A stretch of DNA of 64,000 nt, from assembly GCA_035578155.1 (NCBI GenBank), contig JAPWDM010000001.1, forward strand, positions 8,272,670-8,336,669, in the 5' to 3' direction. The notes under the pieces were generated by a model. That model was not told the origin of the DNA and did no database searches. It worked only from the letters and a program-made list of their open reading frames with translations. The stretch is from Brachynemurus nebulosus. Lineage: Eukaryota; Arthropoda; Insecta; Neuroptera; Myrmeleontidae. Below, piece after piece: positions 54,950 to 64,000 of the stretch. Position 1 is the stretch's first letter, and each line of letters opens with the position of its first letter. The translations under genes were made by a program, and so were the position numbers.

Positions 54950-56124
54950 GAAAGGAGGGAGTATAAAAACAGCCAATTTTTGCCCAATGAGCGGCAAGTA
55001 AAATAATGATTTGTATTTAAAGTACTCATTCCACAGAATTCAAAAATATCAATTATAATCATTTTACTTCAAGGGAACATTTTAAAAACTATTACTCAAC
55101 CACTTGTGACAATACCCATAATCTACCAATTTCAACTATTTTATTGTTTATATCGCGACGGCATCCGGCCGTATGAGACTCGTTTGGACTTGTTTGTTGC
55201 CATAAAGCATCATTGATACTCTATATCAAAAATCAGATTATTTTATTAGGAGCTCTCTCACTAACTCTATTATAAAATAATATACAGGTGAACTTATTTG
55301 AATTAATCGTTACTCTATATAAACCAATAATTATTGTTACAAACATATTGGATCACTAATTGTCTAGTTCTAGTTTTCAATTATTTTTGTTATATCAGTT
55401 TATTCTAGTGATTTTCCGTTTCTTAATATTTTTTTGTTATATCTAATCGAGAAAATGCCGTTAAAGTGTATCGACTGCATGAAGTCTCTTGAAAAAAGAG
55501 CCCGTAATGAATATCATGAAACCGATGGTGAGTTTCGTTGTTTAAAATGTTACAAAATATTTACTCGTTCATCAAAAAATGTAGTATCAGTGGAGCCACA
55601 AAATCAAAAAGCATTCAACAGTGATCACGTCAATCTTCTTATCGAACGAGCTTCATTTTCTCATAATCAATGTATTTTTAAATGTCTTAATAAAAATAAT
55701 GTACTTCGATTACTTACAAAAGAAGAATGTCTTGAGATTTATATAAATACGAATGTGTACGTTAAGTATGGTTCTCGAAAAAACATACTTATTACAAACT
55801 CGAGAACCAACTGAGAGAGCTCCTAATAAAATAATCTGATTTTTAATATAGAGTATCAATGATGCTTTATGGCAACAAACAAGTTCGAACGAGTCTCATA
55901 CGGCCGGATGCCGTCGCGATATAAACAATAAAATAGTTGAAATTGGTAGATTATGGGTATTGTCACGAGTGGTTGAGTAATAGTTTTTAAAATGTTCCCT
56001 TGAAGTAAAATGATAATAATTGATATTTTTGAATTCTGTGGAATGAGTACTTTAATTACAAATCATTATTTTACTTGCCGCTCATTGGGCAAAAATTGGC
56101 TGTTTTTATACTCTCTCCTTTTAG
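54950..56124 (+). mobile_element. 1.18-kb element with 313-bp TIRs enclosing a zinc-finger gene
   Basis: TIRs 54950-55262 and 55812-56124 (x pairs with 111074-x), near-identical, running from AAAGGAG(G/A)GAGTATAAAAAC at the outside to GGAGCTCTCTCA at the inside. The right TIR starts exactly at the stop codon of the enclosed gene. CGCGACGGCATCCGGCCGTA inside each arm is markedly GC-rich. The target duplication is not resolved, so the superfamily is open. Confidence 0.8.
55455..55814 (+). CDS. Small Cys-rich zinc-finger protein in a TIR element (119 aa)
   Basis: ATG at 55455 (GAAAATG context), stop TGA at 55812-55814 lying inside the right TIR. The N-terminus has C-x2-C (CIDC) and, 18 residues on, a second C-x2-C (CLKC), forming a zinc ribbon or treble-clef-like site. 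The C-terminal half reads HNQCIFKCLNKNNVLRLL and onward to VYVKYGSR. This resembles, from memory, the N-terminal DNA-binding module of several eukaryotic cut-and-paste transposases (C-x2-C, a hydrophobic VP-type segment, then a (V/I)(Y/F)IP.G.R strand). There is no catalytic domain. TATATAAA near 55313-55320 could be its promoter. It could be a domesticated or autonomous-lineage DNA-binding subunit, or a repressor made by truncation. Confidence 0.6.
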   Translation: MPLKCIDCMKSLEKRARNEYHETDGEFRCLKCYKIFTRSSKNVVSVEPQNQKAFNSDHVNLLIERASFSHNQCIFKCLNKNNVLRLLTKEECLEIYINTNVYVKYGSRKNILITNSRTN

Positions 56125-57336
56125 AGTACCTTGACATGAAAAATGTTCAAAAATCGAGCTTTGATTCCTGTCGTTGACTATACTCATGAAGGGTTTCCTA
56201 CGATTTCTGTTTACCATCTTTTACAAACCATTTTCTTTTTGAAATCAAATGTCACTTTTAAGAATATACCTACTTAATCATAGAAGAAGCCAAAGAATAG
56301 AATATCATTGGTATACCAGCTAACCATACACTTGTGGTTACTTCAAATTTCTATTTTATCAATATTTTAAAATATTATTAATTTTCATCTAATTTCCATT
56401 GAAATTTTCACCTTTTTTCCTTTCTTTAATTCTCATTAGAAATTGTTCATATCGTTACGGAAACAAATCAACTGTTTGTTATTAACCAATTAGTAGGTCT
56501 CTATCAGACGAGCAAAAACGACTAGAGGTGCGATTTAATAGAAATTTATATAGTAACTAACAATAATACTGCAGTACCCAATAATAATAATAATAATTAG
56601 AGTGTTCATTTTAGGAAAACATACGATGTTATTCTAACAATAATAGGTAAGATGAATTGTTTGAATGTTATAGTTATATTATAGTCCTCCTATTGTGAAG
56701 CCACTGAATTTATAATAATAATAATATGTAGGGTATATGCATGAATGTATATTAAATTTATATAGGGCATGTATAATATTGTACAGTTAATTACTTCCAG
56801 CCCATTTAATGATATCGGTTTTAGTGAATTGTGATTGATGACATATCAAATTATTTTAATGATTATTTATTGCGTTTGTTTTTGTTTCTGGTTTAATAGT
56901 TTTTTTTGTTTTTTTTTTTGTATTTTTTTCTTTTTTGCACATGAAAAAAAATGTGAAACAATAATAGTAAATATTAATCGTAATCACAAATTTTTATTTT
57001 ACTGAAATATGAATTTATATGTATATACATCATATTTCATCTGATATATTATGTTCGGTATCAGTAGAAAATCGTACCCAATAACTCTCGTATATAAAAT
57101 TTGGCATCAAAAAATTAAAATTTTTTTTTAAAGAATATTGATTTGTGATCGATTTTTTTGAGGTTAGAAACAACTGAGACGTGTTTTTTTCGGATGTGCA
57201 TTTGGATTCAGCGGGTCCATCCCCTCATAGAAGAAGAGAAGAATATGCAAAATGCAGGGTTCATGTTCATTTTTACCGTTTTGATGTGATGGCGCAATTC
57301 TAACACCGGATTCGTGTTTAGGTCAAAATACACCAC
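56125..57336. other. Unassigned AT-rich DNA
   Basis: Short AAT trinucleotide runs near 56579-56597 and 56710-56725 and T-rich runs near 56900-56935; no gene or element ends. Confidence 0.4.
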
Positions 57337-57340
57337 TTAA

Positions 57341-57961
57341 GGGAGGAGTTCAAATAAAAAAGCAACTTTTTTATTTATGATTATTTTGCTTGTTGAAATG
57401 TTTTTCAAATTAGGAATGGTTTCAAATAGAAAATTTTGTTTTTGAAACATTCATTACTCTTCCCTGTGGGGGGAGGGGGCCCTTTTTCACAAGTTTTTAA
57501 GCCTTTACAAGGAAGGGCATATCTCAGAAAGTAATGAATATTTTTTAAATATTTTTTCATAAGATATGATTTTCCTTGTCGGAAAAAAACACAAGTTTCG
57601 GGAAACGGTAAAAAACAAAAATAATAACAAAAGAAGCAGTTTACTCACTGTTTATTAAAACGTCTACAAAGGCATACAAATAAAAGAACATTATCTCAGT
57701 GCATACTATAACTCGTGTACTCACCAAAACTAAATATTACTGATCAAATCGCGAGGGGGGGGGGGCGAGCGTTATCTGCAAAGAAGCAGCAACTTGGCTG
57801 TGCAGCGGCTCACAAATAAATATTTTTCTACCTGAAAAAAAAATTTTTTGGCCATGTTTTATATATCACCATGTTTGTAAAGAACACAGAACTAAATAAA
57901 AACAAAAAACGAGATTCGAAAAAAATTAGTTTATTAGCCGTTTGTGGCGTGAACTCCCCCC
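57341..57961. mobile_element. TTAA-flanked non-autonomous element
   Basis: GGGAGGAGTTCA at the left and inverse of GGGGGGAGTTCA at the right, flanked by TTAA at 57337-57340 and 57962-57965. The end pattern is like the element at 32289-33192 (TTAA then G-run), but the interior is different. 621 bp, no transposase. Confidence 0.6.
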
Positions 57962-57965
57962 TTAA

Positions 57966-58777
57966 TGCACTTCACTTATGGCCAAATTTTTTTCAGGTGT
58001 GTTTTTAAGTTTCTTCACAGAAATTGAACGCTTTCAGGCTCCATATTGAATCGAGTTCTTGGTCGATTTGTTTAAGTATTCCAAATTTTGGTTGTAGCAC
58101 AGGTATTTAATTTAAAAAAAGAAGAAGAAATCGGTTTTTTTCTTTCAAAAGCTCAGAAGATTAAAAGCAGAATATTTTAGTTATTGTAGATATAAAAATT
58201 CAAAAGCATAAGTACCTATTTAATTAATAAATACTATCTAATTGTTTATTTGAGACAGTTTATTTAATTGATTAAAATTCTTCATAATTTGACTCCGAAT
58301 TTTATGAATTTATATATTTGCTTTTGTAGCACGTAGTATGTAAATGGAATAAAAATTTATTTTTTTCAAATTGGGAATTGTCATGTACGTTATCATATAG
58401 GAGATAAAGCGTACAAAATAAAATTGGAAAGGGTAGGGCAAAAGCAAAAACGAAAAAAGAGCAAAATATACGATTAGGGTAGTGTGAAAACCGTTTGTAA
58501 AAGGAAATTTTATGAAAGCTACTAAAAGTGTATGCGAATGTGGAGGAGTTGCGAATTTTTTGCAAATTACGAATACAGCGACTAATATTTTTATTACAAA
58601 CTTATTTAAAATCAACAATGAAATATAATTTATTAAAACTATGATTAAATTATTATTAATGTAAATTTAACACACGAATTTATCCAAGTAAAAGCTGACT
58701 ATTATTGCTTGTTCGGGAACTGAAAGTATTCAATTTATAAACAATATATCTGACGCCTTGGATGCCATGAGTTAACA
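57966..58777. other. Unassigned AT-rich DNA
   Basis: Overlapping ORFs of 87 and 102 aa (58302-58618, minus) are Phe/Leu-rich and lack gene signals. Nothing else seen. Confidence 0.4.
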
Positions 58778-58893
58778 CAGTGATACTCAAAGTGGGGTCG
58801 CAAAAATTATTTACGGAGTCACAGAAACAATTGATTACAGACTATATATCTATTCTTCTTCCAATTGCGGACTAAAAAGTTGGAGAACCACTG
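58778..58893. mobile_element. 116-bp hAT miniature element
   Basis: CAGTGATACTCAAAGTGGGG and inverse of CAGTGGTTCTCCAAC, the latter typical of hAT ends. Flanks AGTTAACA and AGTTGACG are probably an 8-bp duplication with two changes. Confidence 0.6.
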
Positions 58894-58914
58894 AGTTGAC
58901 GTATAAAAAATATA

Positions 58915-59406
58915 CAGTATAGCACCGATAATGTAAACATCAGTTTTGGAAATTTTTTGAGAGCATCAAATTAGTCAACATCACTTTTGGAAAGTTGCAT
59001 CAAAAATGTCAAGTACATAAATATTAAATCCATATGCAATAGACCATGACGTATAATTCTATCAAAAGAAACAAATAAATATACCGGTAATGGTAGTGAC
59101 AAACGCCAACAGACCTCAAAGCTTGGGAATGATTTTAATTATTGTATATAGAATGTTTATCTATATGTATTCTGTTCTGTGGCGGTTTTTATCATACGTA
59201 AAATGTAAACAAAATCATTTCAAAGCAAATTAAGAAAACGACAAATGAAAAAATATTTTCTGAGGTAATAGTTTTTAATTCTTCAATTCTTTTTAATAAT
59301 AAATAATTTTACGATATTTGTGAATCGCACCTGGTCAAAAAGCATCACTTTTGTCAAGCACCATTTTTGGAGACTACTTTTTCTTGACAAAACTAGTGCT
59401 CTACTG
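58915..59406. mobile_element. pogo/Tigger-type miniature element
   Basis: CAGTATAGCAC and inverse of CAGTAGAGCAC, flanked by TA (58913-58914 and 59407-59408). Subterminal AGCATCA(C/A)TTTTG and CATCACTTTTGG phrases recur inside. No transposase. 492 bp. Confidence 0.5.
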
Positions 59407-59408
59407 TA

Positions 59409-60378
59409 ATACATATTTTGTTGTATAATATTAAATAATATCATTTTAAATTTGTATAACTAACTTCCGACTTTTCTTTATAATATTTTTTATATAGTTT
59501 TTCTTTTATTTATTTATTTTTATTTTTCGGAGCATAATAAATGCTCACGTTTCAGATTTTTGCATTAACTTTTATTCCGGAAGCATTTTTCAATTAAAAT
59601 TGTAGTCACTGACAATGAGCTGGTAAAAAAAAACACACACAATAGCCGAGTTATTCCTGTAAATTAGAATTTAAAAAAAAAAAGGCTGTTAAAATATTCC
59701 GTTTATTTTTATCATAGCTGTAAAAAGAAAGCGGAACGAAGAATGAACATTTACAAATAAAATACACGAAAACTGATCGGGTGTTGGATAAATAATACGT
59801 GAATAAAATAATATGGAATAATACAAAAAGAAAAAAAAATAGAGGCATAAAATTCATCACGTAAATAAATATCCTGACGGTGTCAAATAAAAATATACAC
59901 ATCGCTGTGCGCTCGTGAGAGTTATGTGTGCTTGTGTTGTGAGCCACTAGGCGCACTAGCGAGCGAGCTTGGGCGTATATTGTGCCGTAGCACACACAAT
60001 AATGGTTGCTACCACACAATAAATTGTATTGAAATGTTGCTCCGTTTTATTTATTTTGATAAAATATTTTTATTAAAATGTTATATTTACCATCAGTCGA
60101 CTTTCTTTTCCCGTCATTCTCTTCATTTTTATTTTTATCCTAAGTGTAAATTTTACTTTTTTTTTTCCACTCGTTGAAACATGAACAAAATATTTAATTT
60201 AATTTTTATTGAAAAAAAAAATGTGTCTTCAAGTAACTATTAAAATCGTGTTTGGTGAATATTAAAACCATCTCCAACATAATTTAAATTTCTTTAGACA
60301 GAAATTTTGAATAACTTTCTTAGAAATTTAACTACTATAATCCGTACAGGTTAGATCAAAAATGCAAATATATATATA
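59409..60378. other. Unassigned AT-rich DNA
   Basis: The 122-aa ORF at 59651-60019 (minus) begins with a Cys/His/Arg segment and turns into a Phe/Leu/Ile-rich stretch. I see no promoter or homology and do not call it. Confidence 0.35.
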
Positions 60379-60379
60379 C

Positions 60380-60512
60380 AGGGTGTCAGAGAAATAAGTA
60401 TTGTCCTATTGAGGGGTGACTCATAGCACCCTGTAGACACTGAAACCGCAGGAATTTTTTCGGAATTAACAGTCGCGTCACCCCTCAAAAGGATAAGAGT
60501 TATTTCTCTTAC

Positions 60513-60517
<5 letters not shown>
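60380..60517. mobile_element. 138-bp MITE with AGGGTGT ends in a TA tract
   Basis: AGGGTGTCAGAGAAATAA and inverse of AGGGTGTAAGAGAAATAA; a second inverted pair GAGGGGTGAC/GTCACCCCTC lies inside. TA-rich on both sides. An unpaired GGGTGTAAAGGAAATAAC end follows the (TA)n at 60591. Confidence 0.65.

Positions 60518-60590
<73 letters not shown>
60518..60590. repeat. (TA)n microsatellite
   Basis: Alternating A/T between two related MITE ends. Confidence 0.95.
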
Positions 60591-60594
<4 letters not shown>

Positions 60595-62551
60595 GTAAAG
60601 GAAATAACGAGCCGTCAGGCGAGTGGGAGTAAGCGCACGCGATCTCGTTGTGTATGCGTCAGTCCCTATAGCGAGTGCCCCAGTTTAGGTCTATTTGATA
60701 CCTCAATTTACGCATACGTATCGAACATAATTTTTTATAACGACGGCTTCTAAAGTTTAATAGAGAGAAAAAAATTAATTATTTTTAAGCAATTTTAGAA
60801 AATAGTAGGGTTAATTTTATTTTATAATGTTATATGAAAAAAAATTTTTTTATTAATTTGTAAATCATTTTTATTTTTTTTATTAATTTGCTGCTCGTTT
60901 CCATGTTAATTTGAATATGATTATCATTGACAAATGATTATCATTATTTTAGCTACTTTCACGCACAGTTGTACTTTCACGCACAGTTACTGGCGTTTGT
61001 TTTATAATGATATGAAAAGTGCTCTTTACGCCCACTACACAACGCTCAAATATTGAACTTTAGAATCGGGTGTTATAAAAATGATTTTTTCATTATAATG
61101 ATTGTTTACAAAAAATTACTATTTACTTATAATGATTGTTTAAAAAAAAAAAAACTGTTCACTTATCTACTATTCAATTACCTACTTACTACGTATATAT
61201 CAATTCTTGATGTATTTTAAGGGCGGTATATTCAAATTTAATACGAGAATTTATTTGAAGGTGACAAACTTGTTACGGTTTTTCTAATTCTATTAAAAAT
61301 TTTTTTTATTAAACTATGTAAAATTTTTTAGATAGATTAATAAACTTGCCGATGAAGCTTTATAACTAAAGTGAAATATTCAAGATATTACACGATGGTT
61401 GAATACATAAATTTTTCAATAAAATTGTGGGCCATTCAATCTGTTCTTGTTTTCTTCAATGTTTTCCTGCAATTGGCTGTTTTTTTCAGCGGTTTTAGAA
61501 GACTGAAGTTGACTTCGTTTTTAAAAAGGTAAAATTGGTCTAAATTCTCGTATTAAATACGTATATATCACATATTTCAAAATCATTGCCCAATCTACTG
61601 GCTCGTAACTAGGCTGGGGCCCCCAACCAAAGGGAGCCCCCAAGAGAATACAAGAAACTTCAAATTCTGTAAAATTTGGAAATTTCAAGACATCTTTATT
61701 ACCTACAATGGGAAACCGGACATTTTATATTTGAGATAAATACTGGTTTCTTAGGAATCAAAAAAAAAAAAAAAAAAAAAAAAATTAATTAAAGAAATAT
61801 TTTTTGTTTTTTCTTTTCTCAATAGTCAAGAAATTTTCAATCTTTGAACAAAAAAAAAAAAAAAAACGTTTTGAGAGCATGTGGAATTTTTAATTATTTC
61901 TTCTGGTTTTAGAAAAAACGTATTGATTCAACGTTAGAGGGTTGAGTTAAGATACAGTTACTAAAAAAAAGCGAATACTAAGTAACTAAATATAATTAAC
62001 AAACTAAATAACTTAACTGGAAAAATATTTCGTTTATATTAACTATAGTGTGTACATAAAAACTTTTTCATTTAAAAAGAAAAAAAACGAAATTTTAATC
62101 TCATGCTAATTAACAGATTAAATAAGGACAAAAAATGCTTACTTGGTGAAAATCGTATATAGTTGATGATGATAAGTAATTCTCTATATTGAAATGTATC
62201 TATCTATCTTCATACGTATACGAGTAAGTGCCCAACCTATCTATCCACCTTTTTCTATTCTTTTTTTGCGTTTTAATAAAATTATTCTTACGGCATTATT
62301 TAAATTAGTTTTTCGTCGAGTGAAATGAAATTTGTAAATTTTAATCGTAAAACATTGGAGAGAACTCATAATGTGTTAAGAATATTTGAATGCAAAATTA
62401 GATTATAATATCATCTTATTCCGTTCCGTTCGTCATATCTTTTGTACGCCATCATTTTCTCAATCTACTTTTCACTTAATAAATATTCATTGGACTCATT
62501 AAAAATTATTTACTTTATCTTAAAATATATGCAGAAAAGAAAAAAATAATA
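60591..62551. other. Unassigned DNA starting with an orphan MITE end
   Basis: Begins with GGGTGTAAAGGAAATAAC, whose partner end was not found. AATTTAATACGAGAATTTA (about 61236) is inverted near 61541-61556, suggesting an old ~330-bp element. GGGGCCCCCAACCAAAGG near 61617 resembles a degraded hAT end. Poly(A) runs at 61759-61783 and 61850-61866. No gene. Confidence 0.35.
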
Positions 62552-63511
62552 CACAGAGAAAAAATTCCAGTAAAAATTACTGAGCTGCCTCCGGTAAACG
62601 AGTCTTAAGTGACTAGTCCGTAGGAAATTATTAAGCAAAAATATAAAAAATGCGTTTCAAACATTATTTTTTACGATTCATTTGAAAATTTTTCCTGTAC
62701 ACCTTAAGAATTTTTCCTATACACCTTAAGAATTTTTCCTATACAGCTGCGTAAAATTCGATGGGCTAGTAAAATTTCAAGTGGACACCGGGAAAATTTA
62801 CTTAATTTTTTGTAAAATATACTGGACATATGAATAATTTTTACTGAGTCGTTGTGCATTTGTTATTTGTCACACACCACTGCATAGCCAAGCATCACAT
62901 AAACTGAGAATAAATAAAACAAGCATGCGCAATAGCACCGAGCATGCGCAATAACACGACCAACACGACTTCAGACTGCAACTAACTAGGACTGGTTCAT
63001 TTAGTTGTTCAATAACCAACGTGACTGGATGTTTATATAGTGTTTTTTTTTATAATAAACTTTTAAAACAAAAAATTGTTGTTTCATGAATTTTTGTATA
63101 GTTTTAATATGTTAATTGAAATATGTTTTTATACAAATTATTGTAATGTGCTTATTGTTAAAAATTTTTGTCATGTAATACCTATGTCAAATAAAGAATT
63201 TATATATTTTTTTCCACAAATAATAAAAAACCACAAAAATTTTTTTCTATATTAATAATTTGATTTTAATGCTTACCCTTCTATCAATATCCTTTTAAAC
63301 TATTTTAATTCAATTATTTATTAATAAATAAAAAAAAAGCCTTATTTATAAATAATACGGTAATTTTTACTGAGCTATAGGATAATTTAAAATTTTTACT
63401 ATAAATTATCGTATTTTTTGCTTAGCCTGTCACTTATGTCCGCATTACGAGAGAGCTCAGTAATTTTTTACCAGAAATTTCAGTAAAAATTACTATATTT
63501 ATTTCTCAGTG
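62552..63511 (-). mobile_element. CACNGAGAA MITE-family element, copy B
   Basis: CACAGAGAAAAAATTCCAG and inverse end (ATTTCTCAGTG), TA at 62550-62551 and 63512-63513. Inverse orientation relative to 48000-49059, with the same interior blocks. It carries two tandem copies of ACACCTTAAGAATTTTTCCT (about 62699 and 62723) not doubled in copy A. Confidence 0.75.
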
Positions 63512-63897
63512 TAGAAAAAATATCAATACTTTTGCTTTAGATGATATGATTTTGAATAACCTTCATTTGTACCATATACCTACTCAGCAAAAAAAATTAA
63601 ATTATCGCCAAGAAATTTGAAAATTGTTACCAGTTTCTTAAAATGTTGTAATTTAGTCTAAAATATTTTGACAATGATTTTAAAAAGAGCATTTTAAAGT
63701 ACCATCTACAAATATGTCCCATAACTCCTGAGTTATTTGTATGGTGTGTCAAAAAAAGACATAAATATAATTTTTTTTTTTAGAAATATTATTTTAAATC
63801 AATTTTACAAGAAACTTTTCTTTGCATAACGTCGCACAAATAACTCCCATAATGATCACAGAAAGGTTTTTAAGTAAAGAAATCAAGGTGAAAAGTA

Positions 63898-64000
63898 CAC
63901 GGAGAGAAAATTCCTATAAAAATTACTGTGCTCATACTACAATCGACGTGTAACAGGCGAACATATCCAATTTTTGTACGGTAAAATTATAAAAATTACA
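63898..64000. mobile_element. CACGGAGAG MITE, left half (runs off the window)
   Basis: Same sequence as 39945-40045 with one or two changes, preceded by TA at 63896-63897. Confidence 0.8.

Noticed and set aside
58302..58618. Overlapping 87- and 102-aa minus-strand ORFs
   Set aside because: Mutually overlapping frames in AT-rich DNA with hydrophobic low-complexity products.
59651..60019. 122-aa minus-strand ORF with a His/Cys start and hydrophobic middle
   Set aside because: Composition follows base bias. No TATA/Inr, no conserved motif, and a competing plus-strand ORF overlaps.

Overview
The window is AT-rich animal DNA, almost certainly from an insect. It is packed with DNA transposons typical of insects (mariner, pogo-like, hAT, TTAA-type and TA-type MITEs), long (TA)n tracts and short hairpin repeats, and I found no convincing multi-exon host gene. 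The species cannot be read from the sequence. Two small ORFs (34,291-34,509 and 37,876-38,094) are the only host-gene candidates, and both are weak.

The main feature is at 426-10,269: a 9.84-kb element flanked by an exact 6-bp duplication (AACTGG). Its two terminal inverted repeats are about 3.9-4.0 kb each, and the termini read AG...CT. The 6-bp duplication and the termini are the signature of Maverick/Polinton elements, but the TIRs are far longer than usual and no polymerase, integrase, protease, ATPase or capsid gene is present. Each arm carries, from outside in: subterminal ~212-bp iterons; an AT-rich stretch; a frameshifted gene with a FLDIQG start; a small basic-protein ORF; three 27-bp repeats; and an array of 36-42 units of 21 bp, most containing TGAGTCA (the bZIP/AP-1/GCN4 core). 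The repeat ends on a TATA box on each side. The 1.97-kb unique core holds two convergent genes, one for a CxxC...CxxC protein of about 200 aa (+) and one for a 326-aa C2H2 zinc-finger protein with a duplicated helical module and an acidic tail (-). I infer that this is a non-autonomous Maverick relative or virus-derived element in which the array acts as enhancer or iteron upstream of both core promoters.

The rest, left to right: a diverged ~160-bp tandem repeat (10.4-11.2 kb); a hAT-like element with TAGAGATG ends (15.65-16.24 kb); an element with a THAP-like fragment and a strong hairpin (19.3-19.9 kb); an internally deleted pogo-like element (23.6-24.5 kb); an inverted-repeat element (25.4-25.9 kb); a deleted mariner (30.5-31.1 kb); a TTAA element nested within a larger CACTAGTG-ended unit (32.2-34.0 kb); a TTAA element with piggyBac-like ends (39.1-39.5 kb); a 2.4-kb palindrome with a mariner remnant in its (TA)n centre (42.15-44.5 kb); a hAT element (46.5-47.2 kb); a family of TA-flanked MITEs with CACNGAGA ends (39.9, 48.0, 50.6, 62.6 and 63.9 kb); a 1.24-kb palindrome sharing iteron sequence with the large element (53.0-54.25 kb); a 1.18-kb element with 313-bp TIRs around a small zinc-finger gene (54.95-56.1 kb); and further TTAA, hAT and pogo-type miniature elements (57.3-60.5 kb). 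Long stretches between these are unassigned AT-rich DNA.
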